Below the pieces are notes generated by a model, which searched no databases, had not been told where the DNA came from, and was given only the letters and a program-made list of their open reading frames with translations. From Erythrocercus mccallii (taxonomy: Eukaryota; Chordata; Aves; Passeriformes; Dicruridae), in the NCBI GenBank assembly GCA_013397435.1, contig VZRG01002524.1:17084-81083 (forward strand): a stretch of 64,000 bases of DNA. Direction: 5' to 3'. This document shows positions 24,266-36,094 of this stretch, one piece after another (the stretch's first letter is position 1; each line of letters begins with the position of its first letter). The position numbers and the translations under genes were made by a program.

Positions 24266-26392
24266 GGAGCCCACTCATAACACCAGTGTGGATAAGAAGC
24301 TCATGACAAACACTTCTGAGGAAAGTAAATCTTTCCATGTCTCGATGTATTCATGTCAATACTGGATGCTTTTAAAAAAATATTTTAATTATTTCTTTTA
24401 GCTATAATTAGAGCTCATTAAAGAGCTAAGTGGATCAAAACCTATGGGCTATAATACAGTTATAGATCATGTGTGTGGTAGTCTAAGAATCTATTTGCAG
24501 TTCTTGACAACACAGACTTGACAGTTTCTGTGCTTTCACTCCCACCTGCTATAAATATACAATGGAAAAATCTAACTGTTAAAAAATTCAAAGTGTTTCC
24601 CAGGCTGTTCCTGCAATGAAATCCATGTGCCAAAGTGGGTCATAGGTGAGAGTGGAGAATGGGATCTGCTGTTTCATAATCTTATTGCCTTGTAATAATG
24701 TTGAAGTGCTGTAACAGTGGTGCTGTACATCCTGACAGGTCAAAGAGGTGAGAGCAGTGCAAAGAAAGCCACAACTCATTTAATTATTGGGATTTTAAAA
24801 AGTATTTAAACTAGGGTTTTAATTCTTAAGTTGAAAGGTTTTTGAACTGCCTTTGTAGTTATTTCAATTTTGTTTTATACATTTACCTACCTGCCAAGCA
24901 GCTCATAGATGTAGGGACACAGCTGGGCAGCACTTTTGGTTTTGCTTCTGAGGAAAGTCTGTCTTAGAGCTGGCAAAGCAGTAAACCCTTGAGTGGCTAC
25001 TGAACATTTGAACTTCTAATACTGAGCAAAGGAATCCTTCAATTCTGCAGGACTTCATTCATAGTTTTCACATGGAATTTCATGTTTTAAAAAAATCTGC
25101 TAGAAGAAGAATATTATCGCTATATTCCAATATGAATCCCCAAAAGAAGAAAACAAGATTTCTGATGTAGGTGTTTTCCTCATCCCTTGTTGACCAGTTT
25201 TCATCAGTCTTCTCTAACAGAAAGACAATCTGCTGTGTATTAACTTCCCTTTGGGGTCTGCCATCTTTTCCCCTCCCTAAAGTAGGTACAAATCTAATGT
25301 GTAGAGGTGATCCTGCAGTCCAATGGAAGTTGCAAGAGTTGATGTTAAGAAATGTTCAATCCACTCTCATACAAGTGTATATCGTGTTTTTCATTATATA
25401 TTTTTGCAAGGATGGTAAAATGCAGCATAAAACGTACTTGCTCAGCACAAAATCACTTCCCTATTGATTTGGTTACCTTCTTGCTGCTTTGCCATGCAGG
25501 CCAGCAAGCAGTTTTGTTTCCTTTGGTGAACTTAATCAATGAGGAGAGAACATGGAAGAAAATATGCTTGTTCATATCAAAAAATCTTCCATGAATTTCA
25601 GCAGTGTTCATACCAAAATAATTACTCTTATTTTTCATGAATATTCCTGTAAGAAAAAAGCAATTTTTATCTAAGCATGGTTATTAATTTTCCTCGTGAA
25701 AGCTTGGAACACTTTCCTAATAAATACTCTTTTATTAGGAATATTCAGAGAGATAGGCAACTGGTGGTAGTGTTGAGTACCATTGGGAAGCCCTTTCTGA
25801 TTGATTCCTAAGACCTTCTTTCCTCTCTGTGCTGTGAATGGGCACAGGTGAGAACAATTATTGGTTTCAGTGCAATGTGTACCAGTGCCCTTTTGAGCAG
25901 AGGGTTCAGGCTGCAGTGTGTAATTGCTGGATAGATGGATTTATGGTGAGTTGTGGTCTACAAGGCACAACACTTGCTGGGCACACCATCCCTGCTCCTG
26001 CAGAGCTCTGCAGCTGCATGCTCCCAATTTTATTTTTACAGATGATGGATGCTGTCATTCCTGCTCTCTGAATGAATAAAAAGGAAAAAAAATCTTGTTA
26101 TCAGTCCAATCATTTGCTTATAGTTTCTGACTCTCTTATTTGACTACACTGGAATATTTGAAGTTTTGTTTGTTTTTTTTTTTTAGATACTTTTCTGCCT
26201 GTATTCAGTTTGGAGTCCCACAAGATATCTTAAATGTGAAAACTTATATTAGTTGTACTTAAGAGTGTCAATAGGGCTTTGTTTATTATTGTATCATTTT
26301 GTTATCTCACCACGAACATATTATGACATTTTGTATGCCTGGTATTTTCTAAAAATGTGAAAATACATCAGAAGAATAATTTTTAATTCCCC
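24266..26392. other. AT-rich non-coding stretch
   Basis: No gene is supported. Around 24395-24440 there is a TAATTAGAGCTCATTAAAGAGCT stretch with homeodomain-like cores. A perfect hairpin lies at 25714-25741 and is listed separately. Frames at 25171-25467, 25352-25594 and 25838-26071 have no recognisable domain. Confidence 0.45.
25714..25741. repeat. Perfect 11-bp inverted repeat with 6-base loop
   Basis: TTCCTAATAAA at 25714-25724 is exactly complementary in reverse to TTTATTAGGAA at 25731-25741, with TACTCT between. The stem is AT-rich, so a stable RNA structure is unlikely, and it is too short for a microRNA precursor. It may be chance or the scar of a small element. Confidence 0.8.
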
Positions 26393-26510
26393 TTTTTCAG
26401 ATAGGAAAGCTAAAGCATAAAACCAGAACGATTCAGTCAGGGTCCACAAAAAGGCTGCTGTTAAGCTAGAAATAACCTGAAGTCTGGGTTCTTAGAATCC
26501 TACTTTATTA
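26393..26510 (-). repeat. MIR-like SINE relic, minus strand
   Basis: The segment follows the order of a reverse-complemented MIR: CAGATAGGAAAGCTAAAGCA (compare CAGATGAGGAAACTGAGGCA), then a diverged CAGGGTCCACA (compare AAGGTCACACA), AAGTCTGGGTTCTTAGAATCC (compare the tRNA-related head ending in GTCTGGCTCCAGAGTCC) and a trailing TACTTTATTA. Similarity is interrupted but collinear over about 115 bases, better than the other two MIR candidates in this window. MIR elements predate amniote divergence and survive in birds only as such fragments. Confidence 0.45.
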
Positions 26511-27032
26511 TTCATTACTGATCCATATCATGTCCTATTTGAAATATACAGGAACCAGGATTTTATGTTCTGTTACCTTAAACAGAAAATATTTCTCCTA
26601 ATGCAGGGCCCTGTGCTAAATACAAATGATTGTAAGTTACTGAATCCACAACTGAGTTCTTTCTTTGTTTGGTTTGGAACAATTTTTTTTGTTGTTGTTC
26701 CATGAAGTTACAAATGTGTTATTTCTACTCAGTGCTAATTTTAATCTTGACATCATACCAAATCTCAAATTCCCATTCCCTCTGCTGAGCACCTTAGAGC
26801 ATAGAGGAGAGAGACACTGTGAGTAAGAAGATTTTTGATTAGTTGATGGTTCATCATAGTAGGACTACAAATCTTTCTCTTGTTTTCCTCAAGTATTATT
26901 AAATTGTTAGTACAAATTTATTTTCTAATTACATGGAATGTATTTTTCTGGTACTCAGCAAATGAAACTACAGCAACCAAACTAATTCAGCTACATTAAA
27001 CAATACCTGGATTTAGATATGCTCTTTTTTCT
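26511..27032. other. AT-rich non-coding stretch
   Basis: Nothing recognisable is present; short T and A runs only. Confidence 0.5.
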
Positions 27033-27581
27033 TTATTTTTTTTTTAATGTCCCCATTACTTTATTCTGCATACTATTTAGAGTACTACAAAAGGTGAAAA
27101 GTTCTATTTTAGTGTGTCTGTGTGTAAGTGGTATATTTTGGGAAATGTTCAAAAGAATGAAGTGAGTGTGCTGAAGGAATCCATGGTGCTTGTGTTGGAA
27201 GGCAACCTCTTGGGAGCTGCAATCTGCAATTGAAGCACGATGTTTTGAAAGGAATCCACACTGCTTTACAAGGCATCTTGGATCATTAACATTTATTTCT
27301 ATGACTGCACCACGGCAATCATAAATCATCCTGTTGATAGGTCCCTCACCTGGAGTATTTAGATTTGAGACACTAGTCCCTAGGAGTCCACTTTTATAGA
27401 GAAATACTGTCCATTTCCACCCAAGAAAGGACACTCCTGAGAGTAAACATGGACACAGGAAGACTTGTCTTCTTTTTGGTGTTTGCTTTCTTCTCCAGGC
27501 AAATTGATGATCTGGGTTTGAATTCCACATCCTGATGCTATTAAGCTTCTTGAGTAAGTCCATTTTTGATATTCTCTGCAT
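27033..27581 (-). other. Longest open frame (182 codons), unidentified
   Basis: This minus-strand frame runs 182 codons from an ATG at 27581, with an in-frame TAG three codons upstream, to a stop at 27033 next to a lysine-coding A tract. The product is basic with a WRRKQTPKRRQ patch near residue 30, then mixed sequence and several His-rich segments. I see no membrane span and no motif I recognise. For AT-rich DNA of this length and six frames, one frame of this size is close to what chance allows. No promoter or splice pattern supports it. It could also be part of a long untranslated or conserved non-coding region. Confidence 0.15.
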
Positions 27582-28379
27582 TTGAATCTACCTCAATAAG
27601 CACATGCCAAAAAATGAATGTGTGATCAAAAAATGGTACCAATATGTAAAGTTAATTTTAGTGTCAATAAATACACCAAATAATTTTTAATATAAGCCAG
27701 GCAGTGATTTGATGCAAAAAAAGTATAAAACAAGAGGCAAGGAAAAATCCTTCAGTTGGGAAATTGATGTTAATGAATAAAGACCAGTTCTAACATTTCA
27801 AAAAACCAGTGGTCCACAGGAACATGTCAGTGTTAAGATGTGTACCACAACATGAAACATTGCTGGGCAACATGTATTAAAATATACTTTAAAGAGAATT
27901 ACTGCAATCTGATTTAATTATATTCATAATAGACATTCACACAGCTTCCTGATTATAACTGAACACTGAGCACATTCTTAGTAAAGTCAAAGCCAGCTGT
28001 GACATATATATATGCACAAACATAGGAAATATGGAATAGAGCCATCTATGCTCTGGTACAAATAGCTTTGCTTCAGTTAAAAAAGGGACTTTACCAAAAA
28101 GGTTTAGTGTACAAATATATATATATTTGCATACACACACACGACTATTTGTATACATTAATAAAAAGATATTCTTCCTTAAATAGTTCTTGTTTGTATT
28201 TCACTATTAATTAATGTGAAATGCTTGTGTTAGTCTATAAACATCTGCTTTCTCAAGTCTTTTTAGTGTACCTCCACATTTTTATCATGTGCTTATAAAG
28301 ATTTTGAGGTTACAGGTAACTGCCATGTTAGATCTTGAATCTTCAGTTTCTGAAAGCACTGTGCCGTCAGCTACCAGTT
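27582..28379. other. AT-rich stretch with dinucleotide runs
   Basis: No gene. An AT dinucleotide run (about 28115-28126) is followed almost at once by a CA run (28131-28142), a small compound microsatellite. A shorter TATATATATG run lies near 28003. Confidence 0.6.
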
Positions 28380-28420
28380 TTTATTAATTATTTCAATTTA
28401 TTCTTTCTTTAATATTTCAG

Positions 28421-28495
28421 CTTGCTCAGCTAGTATCTCAAATTCCGAGAAAGTTTGGTTTGCAACTCCAGCAAGTCCTTCAATCGCTGCTGCTG
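28421..28495 (+). CDS. Candidate 75-bp internal exon (plus-strand reading)
   Basis: A pyrimidine-rich tract ending TTTAATATTTCAG (28408-28420) is followed by 75 bases and then the donor-like GTTAGT (28496-28501). The segment is richer in GC and CpG than its flanks. Two frames are open across all 25 codons: one gives a Leu/Gln-rich helix-like peptide, the other a Ser/Ala-rich peptide containing EKVWFATPASPS. A length divisible by three suits a skippable cassette exon. I do not recognise the protein in either frame. The same bases also read well on the minus strand (see the overlapping entry), so at most one interpretation is right. The AT-rich setting makes chance splice signals common. Confidence 0.22.
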
Positions 28496-28648
28496 GTTAG
28501 TCTGCATTTTATTGGTGATTGTCATTGTATAGTACAACAGTAAAAATGCTGTACTGAATAATGCCATATATTTAATAAACTTGAAATTTTTGCAAGCAAC
28601 ATAAACCTTAAAATGGTTCCTAAAATAGGGATCTTTCTTAATATCTTT
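28430..28648 (-). CDS. Candidate terminal-exon frame (minus-strand reading)
   Basis: On the minus strand a frame open for 72 codons runs from an in-frame TGA at 28649-28651 to a TAG at 28430-28432. Its middle holds a hydrophobic stretch (YMALFSTAFLLLYYTM) that could span a membrane. This is followed by a Gln/Leu/Lys-rich C-terminus (QQQRLKDLLELQTKLSRNL) of amphipathic, coiled-coil-like character. AATAAA signals on the same strand follow the stop at 28397-28402 and 28380-28385, which would suit the end of a transcript. A possible acceptor (CTATTTTAG) lies near 28621-28630 on this strand. The protein is not recognised, and AATAAA is common in AT-rich DNA. It competes with the plus-strand exon reading. 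Confidence 0.18.
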   Translation of the reverse strand, partial: KDIKKDPYFRNHFKVYVACKNFKFIKYMALFSTAFLLLYYTMTITNKMQTNQQQRLKDLLELQTKLSRNLRY

Positions 28649-28651
28649 TCA

Positions 28652-29968
28652 TCTCTTATACCTAGAAAATATAATGCACGATATTTTCTGAGGCTTCTTT
28701 TAGAAATTTCCATGGTCAACAACCGTAACGGTGTTTTGCAGTTCTGCTTTGCTGGGTATGGAGCTGCTCTGTGTTGAGGTGGGAATGCTTTCACTTCCAG
28801 CTTTTATCATGGGAAAGGACTTTATTTCATGAGAAGGTTATTTGTGTGGTGCTTCAGCAATGAGCTGTGAAAGTAACTCTGAAATTTCTCTTTTAGAGCA
28901 TTCCCTAACCTTAGGATCTGATCTGACAACACCTTGGCCCTCGTCCTGACTGCACTGCAGGCTCTTTGCACCATCCTGAGCACAAGGTGACTCTGGAGCC
29001 AGTTTAATTGGCCATGGAGGGATGTGCACAACAGAAGGAGCCTCCCTGGAGGCTTCACTGTGCGTGGTTGGGCCGTGCTCAGGGAGCTGCCAAGCTGATG
29101 GTGCAGAAGCCTTTGGGAACGTTGGCAGCCAGAGAAAATCCGATTAGACTTTGGACAGCTATGATTTATGTGCAAAGACTACACCAATAAATGTGCAGCC
29201 AGTCCACTTGCCAGCCAGGGTGTGGGGAGAAGTGTTCACAGTGAACTCAAGTGTTCACAGACTGGTTTGCAGTTTCAGTGTTATCTCCACTCCATGCAGT
29301 GGTAAAGACATGAGAGTTTCAGTTAAAACTCTAGGAAAATTATTTTAATCAATGTATTTCTGGGTTTTTTTGCTGCATAGTTGTCGTTGTGATAGAAATG
29401 TCCCAGTCTGTGGATTTCCCTTCATGCCTGGGCTCATATACAACCCAGTGTAAAGAGCTCCTCATTCCAGTGGAAAGGATTAACAGGAGATGAAGAACAA
29501 GGCATGTGCAGTTAAGATATTTACATGAGATTGTTAGGGGAGTTGTGGGAAGCATTTTAATCTTATAATTTTTCGCCAATTATTCCTCTTTAAAAATAAC
29601 ATCACAAATTTGAACACAGCTAAAGGCCCCAGGCTTTATCACACACCACATCTTCTGCAATCACAAGAGAAAATGTACTCTTTCAGATTTTTATGAGAGT
29701 AAAGGGAAATTATATTTAAGCTTTTCTCTTTTCTTTCTCATCCTCCTACCTAGATAATTATGGCACTGAGTCAGGTGGGTAATCCAGAATAAAAAGAATA
29801 GCTCTTGTTTGCATTCTTGTATCTAGTTTTCAGAATTCTTTTTATATTTCAAAATTATTTTCTCTGATTATTTCTGGGTGTAAATTTGGCAGACTGTTCA
29901 CACTGCATTTATCAATGGTTCAATACCAATTGTCCTTCTCTGAGAAGGTAGTAATGATTTTTTCATTT
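28652..29968. other. Non-coding stretch with GC-richer patch
   Basis: The patch at about 28900-29130 is GC-richer than its surroundings and has open frames on both strands, including 117 codons on the minus strand (28822-29175). No domain is recognised. AATAAA occurs at about 29187 on the plus strand. An old LTR or DNA element is possible but I see no termini. Confidence 0.35.
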
Positions 29969-29969
29969 T

Positions 29970-30210
29970 CCTTCCTTCCTTCCTTCCTTCCTTCCTTCCT
30001 TCCTTCCTTCCTTCCTTCCTTCCTTCCTNNNNNNNNNNNNNNNNNNNNNNNNNNNNNNNNNNNNNNNNNNNNNNNNNNNNNNNNNNNCCTTCCTTCCTTC
30101 CTCCCTCTCCTCCCTCTCCTCCCTCTCCCCACTTCCCTTCCTTCCTTTCTTCTTTCTTTCTCCTTCCTTCCTTCCTCCTTCTCTCCTTCCCCCCCTTTTT
30201 TTTAAATATT
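29970..30210. repeat. CCTT microsatellite with internal assembly gap
   Basis: CCTT units run from about 29970 to 30028, then 59 N bases (30029-30087), then more CCTT units. A 9-base variant CCTCCCTCT follows, repeated three times (30100-30126), and the tract continues as degenerate CT-rich sequence to about 30204. The true array length is unknown. Frames translating through it (Leu-Pro-Ser or Lys-Glu-Gly repeats) are artefacts of the repeat. Confidence 0.97.
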
Positions 30211-33200
30211 CAAATCCTGACAACAATTGTATCATTCCTCCACTAAATTTTGAAAAATATTCGTTACCATAAAGGAACTATAGTTAAGAATCCCTTTGTG
30301 ACTTTTAATAATAGAAATGTACAAAAATAATGGGGCTATTACATGTGTAAAAGGCTATGTTCATCCTTTATGTGTCTTAGAATTTGAATAGATGAAGTAT
30401 CAAGACTCAAAATTGTTAACTTCCCCACTACTGAGTCAAAATAGCAACAATGGAATTTTTGGGATGGCCATAGGATATCCAGGATGCCACTGTTAGAACT
30501 GCTTTTACTTTGGCCTTAGTTGGGCATTGGCTGACTGGAATGTCAAATAAAAACCAAATTGGTGGTGTTGACCCACACTGTGACGAAAAGATCAAATCTT
30601 TTGGATTACCAGGTCCTCATTGGAACTGGCAAATTACATGTTTATTTTAGCAGAAAGAATAAGGAATTAAATAGGCTCAGAGACAGACTTACCCTGGGTT
30701 AGGTGCATCCAGTGACTGAGGATTTTTGGCCAGTCAGTGTTAAAGACTCTCAAATGTAACTTTAATTTTTCATTGCTCTAAAGTACCTCTAGTAGCATTT
30801 ATGTTTGTATTTTTTAAAAGCTTATTTATTACTGAGAAAAAGAAAATTGTTAGATATTATATATTTATGAAAAATAAGGGTTTAACCTTGCTGGAATATT
30901 TGCTATGGTCAGTATTTTACATTTCTGCTTGAGTAAAGATGTGAAATATCCTGCCTGCAAGGATACAAAGGTAGACATGAAGTGGAGAGCAGGTGATATT
31001 TAAAGAAACAAATTCATAAAGGGGAGGTTGAGAATAGCCTGTATGTTACATACTGTGGTATGTAAACTTTCAAAGCCAAGTGATATAGATGTTTTTGTCT
31101 TTTTAAGAAGTGTCTTACCAAAAACTTTGGTTCAGAACTCTGTATTACAACTATATGTTTGTGATTGTATTTTGAAATTTTAAAATTTGAGTGTCCCAAC
31201 ATGAAAAATTATTTCTGTGATCACACTCATGGAACTGTATCTCTTTGGTATTTCTGCCATTGTTGTAGGTTTCTTAAGCAGTCTTGTTCTCTATGTTTTG
31301 GCATTTCTGTAGGAAAACCTAACATATTTCCGGAAGTTTTGATGCTATTTTAAGTTATATATATGTGTGTATATATGCATATGTATGTTAAACCATATAT
31401 TTTGTTGATTTCTGTATAAAGGACACATAGTACATTTTGCTGTTTTGTCCTGGTTTTGACTTCTGCCAGAAATAATTATGTCAAGGTTTCTCTCATTTAT
31501 TTACCATGCATCTTATTTAATAGTCCAATTCAGAAAAAACATTTATCTGCTGGACATAAAAGCAATGATGGTAGCAATGGTGCTTAGCATTATGAGAGGA
31601 TTAAAAACAGTCTCCAGTGAAAGTGTCCCATTCAAACAGCTCAGCTAACGTTTCTTCTCTCATCCCAATTGCAGTTTGAATTGGACTTCAAACTGGAGCA
31701 AATAGTCCAGCAAAACAATGTAACATCACATGAAAAATGTGTCCCTGCAACATTTCAGAGTGAGGGATGCAGCCATGCTTGACATGTGAAATTAGAGGTA
31801 TGTCACATCCTGGCACATCAGCCGTGTCATTTCACCCATGCCACAGCACTGCAGACTGGAGGTCATGTGCCACAGCTGAAAAGCCAGCACATGACAAGCT
31901 CTTCATTTAAACGAGGGTGCCAGATGCCAGGAAATTCTGTAGTCTCCACTGATGTTCTGTATAATCAGTCTCCAAGCCACTCTGCTCTCTCCAGTGTGGT
32001 ATTTTGAAACACCACTTAGGCAGAACAATGATTATCTACACTTTAGGTGTGCGTCTGGAATAAAATAATGCCAATAACCTTCTCCCCCACTATCCTGCCC
32101 CTACATCTGTAAATCATTTAGATATAGCCCTTTATTTCAGAACTCCACATTTGCCAAGGAATATCAGAAATCCACATAAAGTCCCAAGTGCCAGATTTTG
32201 TGTCTGGATCTCTGATTTAGATGAATAATGTGTAAAAGTTCATGAGGTGTGAAAATGCAAATAGATAGCTCCTACTGCTTTATGCACATGAGGACATTAA
32301 AGTTTCTTCCAAGGTCAGTTGAATTTATGCTCACCAAATCAGAAATATCACCTGCCTTCAGATAAAACACATGACTAAGAATTTTGTTAACATTAGCTTA
32401 CTGTCCCACCACATTCACTTTTGAAACCCTCATATTAAAAGAGGGATGATGTGAAGACCATACTTTCATAAAGATGTCATGATATATCGTAATTGTAATG
32501 TAAAAGTAAGGACTGCTAGCTACTCTCACAATCTTCATTTTCCATATGCTTAAGAGCTAAGAGCTAGATTATTTAATATTAAATTTGGTTCTAAGACTTG
32601 TTTAAAAAATAATCACAATGGCTGCAGACATACCTATGCATTTTTTACATGTTTCAAATATACTCACCTATCCTTTTTTTGACACGTCCATCCTATTATT
32701 GGAAATCATGTTTATAACAAAATGTATTTTTGTTCCTGTTCAAAACAATTACTTGATCTTATAAATTGGCCAGTGAAATTTTTCACTAAAATTGTATTGC
32801 AATTAATAACTCTGTCAGTCCTTGTAACTGTGAATTGTTGATAACTGCAGGCTATTGCTAATGCCACAACAAAGAGTTGTTTTTAAAGCATGCAGCTACA
32901 TACTAAAGAACTTACTGTCTGGATTTGATTAAACTGTTTTGGATAAAAGAATAGACTTACACAAAATGGAAGTTGACAAAAAGGTGTGATAACTGAAAAA
33001 CATGAGATAAATAAAACTACCTGTTAGAGTGGTCCAAGGAGAAGAATTCATATTTATTTAATGTTTATTTATTATTTATTATACGTCATATAATTTAGTA
33101 TTATATGTCATATATGTTCATTCATTCAAATATATTCCAGAAACAGAAAGTTATTTACATTTGAAAATGTCACGCTATTCAGTGCAAAGTGATGCCTCTG

Positions 33201-36094
33201 TTCATGTGCTTTGTGTCATAATAACTTCCACATTTAAGTTTTAGATCCCTTGCCAGTAGCTCATCAAAAAGTGTAAGGATTAGCATAAGTAATACAGATT
33301 TATGTCTACCGTGATCCAGGGATGTTCTTTTGTGGGAAAGGATAAGACATGTCATGTCTTACTTTCCAGCAAAGCTTTTCTCTGTAACTGATCAGGTCTG
33401 AGTGTTGCTGAACCTGAATACCACCAGAATTCTCAAATTATACTCTTAATCCTTATTCATCATTCTTCTTTGTGACTGCTAAGAACCTGCAAAATTAAGT
33501 GTTAGTCTTTGTTGCTCTTCCTTTTTTTTTTTTTCCCTCATAATCTCTGAGAAGTTATTGATGAGAACAAATGGTTCTGAAATGGTGTTTATGAGTTTCT
33601 GGCTGTTTTGGAGACTAGGACATGAGGATTAAATCAGTAGCTAACACAACATAACAAATGACCAAATGAGGCATTATTTATGTCTCATGTTGACATAAAG
33701 ATAAGCTGCTACCTGCTGTGTTATTTTTGCACTGGAATTTCTATAGCACTTATTTTCAAACCCACACTAAAGTGAGTAGCCATAGATACAGAATGTTTAA
33801 AGTCCAACACATTCCATGACTTTATAATAAGTACCATTGAAGTGTTTCAACTTTAGGGTAAGGTAAAAAATCATAATCATGGTGGGTAGACAAATTTACT
33901 TCACTTTTAGCGCTATTTGGATAGTCAGAGAGTTCTAAGCTGCCCAGGTTCCTGGAAGTCATAAGGCAACGCTGGCTTGAAAGAACTTCCCTCCAGATTT
34001 CACATTTTAGAGTTCCAGTCATTGCTGTGGCCCATCCCTTATGTGCAGTAGTTTTGAGTAAGGTACGTCAGGCACACTTAAAGACAGGAAGTTTTTCACA
34101 TATCAATGATCCTGATTTTTCAGACTCACCCATGGATTCTTTCTGGACTTTTCCCTCTCTGAAAGTGTGTTTGTATTTCTTAAACACAAATATACTATAT
34201 TTCTAGTTAGGAGATTAAAAATGTAAACTAAATGTGTTGTTGTTCCCTGAGATGTTCATATCTTTTTGTAGGTTTACTGGTGGAAGAGAAAAGCTGGCTA
34301 GAGTTTCAAGTAATATGACATGTGTGAGTTGAAATGTAGCTAACTGCACAAAGAAAGACTGCTTTCAGCTTACAAGAGGCATTTTTAATGATAACTTTAA
34401 TTAAATTTTGCAAATGCTATATTACTAAAGAACACAAGGTTCTGATAAGAAGTAATTTTTTTAAGGCTGGAATGATTCTTTAAAATCTTCAATATTTGAA
34501 TAATTAGTAAAACATATATTGTTACAAAATAAGTATCAGTGTTGTCCCTTTGAAAATCACAATGAGACGTCTTCAAATTCCTGCAGAAGTAAAGCATATT
34601 TTTTTTGATCAGAAAATACATATGTGTTGGCTTTGTTTAAGAAATAATACCTGTGCTAACCACAGTGGGTTTAAAACTCTGTCAGAATGTCTGCAAAAGC
34701 CCCCAACATTGGCTCCACTTGCTTGATCATCTGAATGAAATTTCAGATAGGTATTTCCTGTTACAGTTGTATAGGATATAAACTTTTTCTGTTTTACCTT
34801 TTTAACTCAGTCAAATTTCACAAGAATGAGCTTTGCATGCCTAATGAAGAACAGCTCAGAAGATTAGGAACAAGGCATTTTTGTAGACCTAGCACAAACT
34901 TCAGATATGTGAGTGCAGAAACTGTTGCTTAGCCACAAATGTTTTCTGTCAGATTCAGCTTTTATCTTGGATATTCCTGAAGGAATCTGGATTAACATAA
35001 TGAGAATGTTCATGAAGCATCTCATCATAATTTTAGAAATTTCAGTGCTGAATATTACACTAGGCTTTATTACAAATCTTCGTGACTGAGTCTTTTTATT
35101 TTATAAAATATATTTGCCCCGTACAATTTCACTTGTATTCATTTTCCTGTTTGTTGGCTATTTTTTTAATGTCTAAAATTTGAAAAAAGAACACAAAGCA
35201 CTAGTAAAATTCTTAAATCAGTAAATCACCAATGTTGACGATTTTATCAGCCAAAATAGCAATCAGTTGCAGGTTCTCTGTATTTCCTAGTGCCCTTTGT
35301 ATTGGACATGTGTAAGAGGATGTTAATTATATATTGTTACAAGTTACAAGTAATTAGAATTAATTCCAAGAAGTAATGGAATTGAAAATATTCTTCATAT
35401 GGATTTTATGGTAGGATGAGAAACTGTGCATCACTCAAATTTGGCAATCAAAAGAAATCAATCATAAAGGAGTAAGCATATATAATATGCATTAGTTGTT
35501 GATGAAACTATCTGGATGGAAGTGTTTTAAAATATGAAATATTTGCAGCAAAAAATCTGCTAAGATTTTTCATAGACAGGCCTTTTTCCTTTCCCACATC
35601 AAAAACACAGAGCACATGTGATATAGTTGAAGAACTGATGATATGGGTTTTTTCTGTTTCATTCAAGTTATTGACAGCTTCTATGACAGCTTTATATCTC
35701 TACATGAGTGTGCAGCATTTTTCTCTTTATTCTTGCTCCTTTGACGGCTTTTAAGCTATTTTCCTTAAAGTAGTCTATGATTCCACTACTCTTCTATTAG
35801 AGATGGAGAATGATCCTTCACAAGGGAAGGAGGCTTGACATCAGAGATGACACCACAATTTTTTTAAATGCTTCTGTTAGTAATATAAAAAATATTTTGT
35901 ATAAAAGAGTTTATTTTGTAAAGGAACATCTGTCCTCCAGTTCAAACGCATGCTTACCTCCTTTTCTTATTCATAGAGGAGTTCTAACCCACCTTTCTCT
36001 AGACCCAGTGTGGACAAAAGTAGCATTACTTGTTGCTGATGTTGTAGATTTAAATAAAAACCCTCTCTCTGAAATATTTAAGAATTTATAGAGC
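30211..36094. other. AT-rich non-coding stretch
   Basis: No gene is supported. Features are a TATATATATGTGTGTATATATGC-type run near 31355-31388, a segment with many CACATG/CATGTG words at about 31715-31900, and very AT-rich sequence at 33050-33130. The frame at 35810-36091 (93 codons, plus) is followed three bases later by another frame (36095-36316, 73 codons); neither has a recognisable domain. Confidence 0.45.

Noticed and set aside
29915..30235. Leu-Pro-Ser and Lys-Glu-Gly repeat frames
   Set aside because: They are translations of the CCTT microsatellite and run through N bases.
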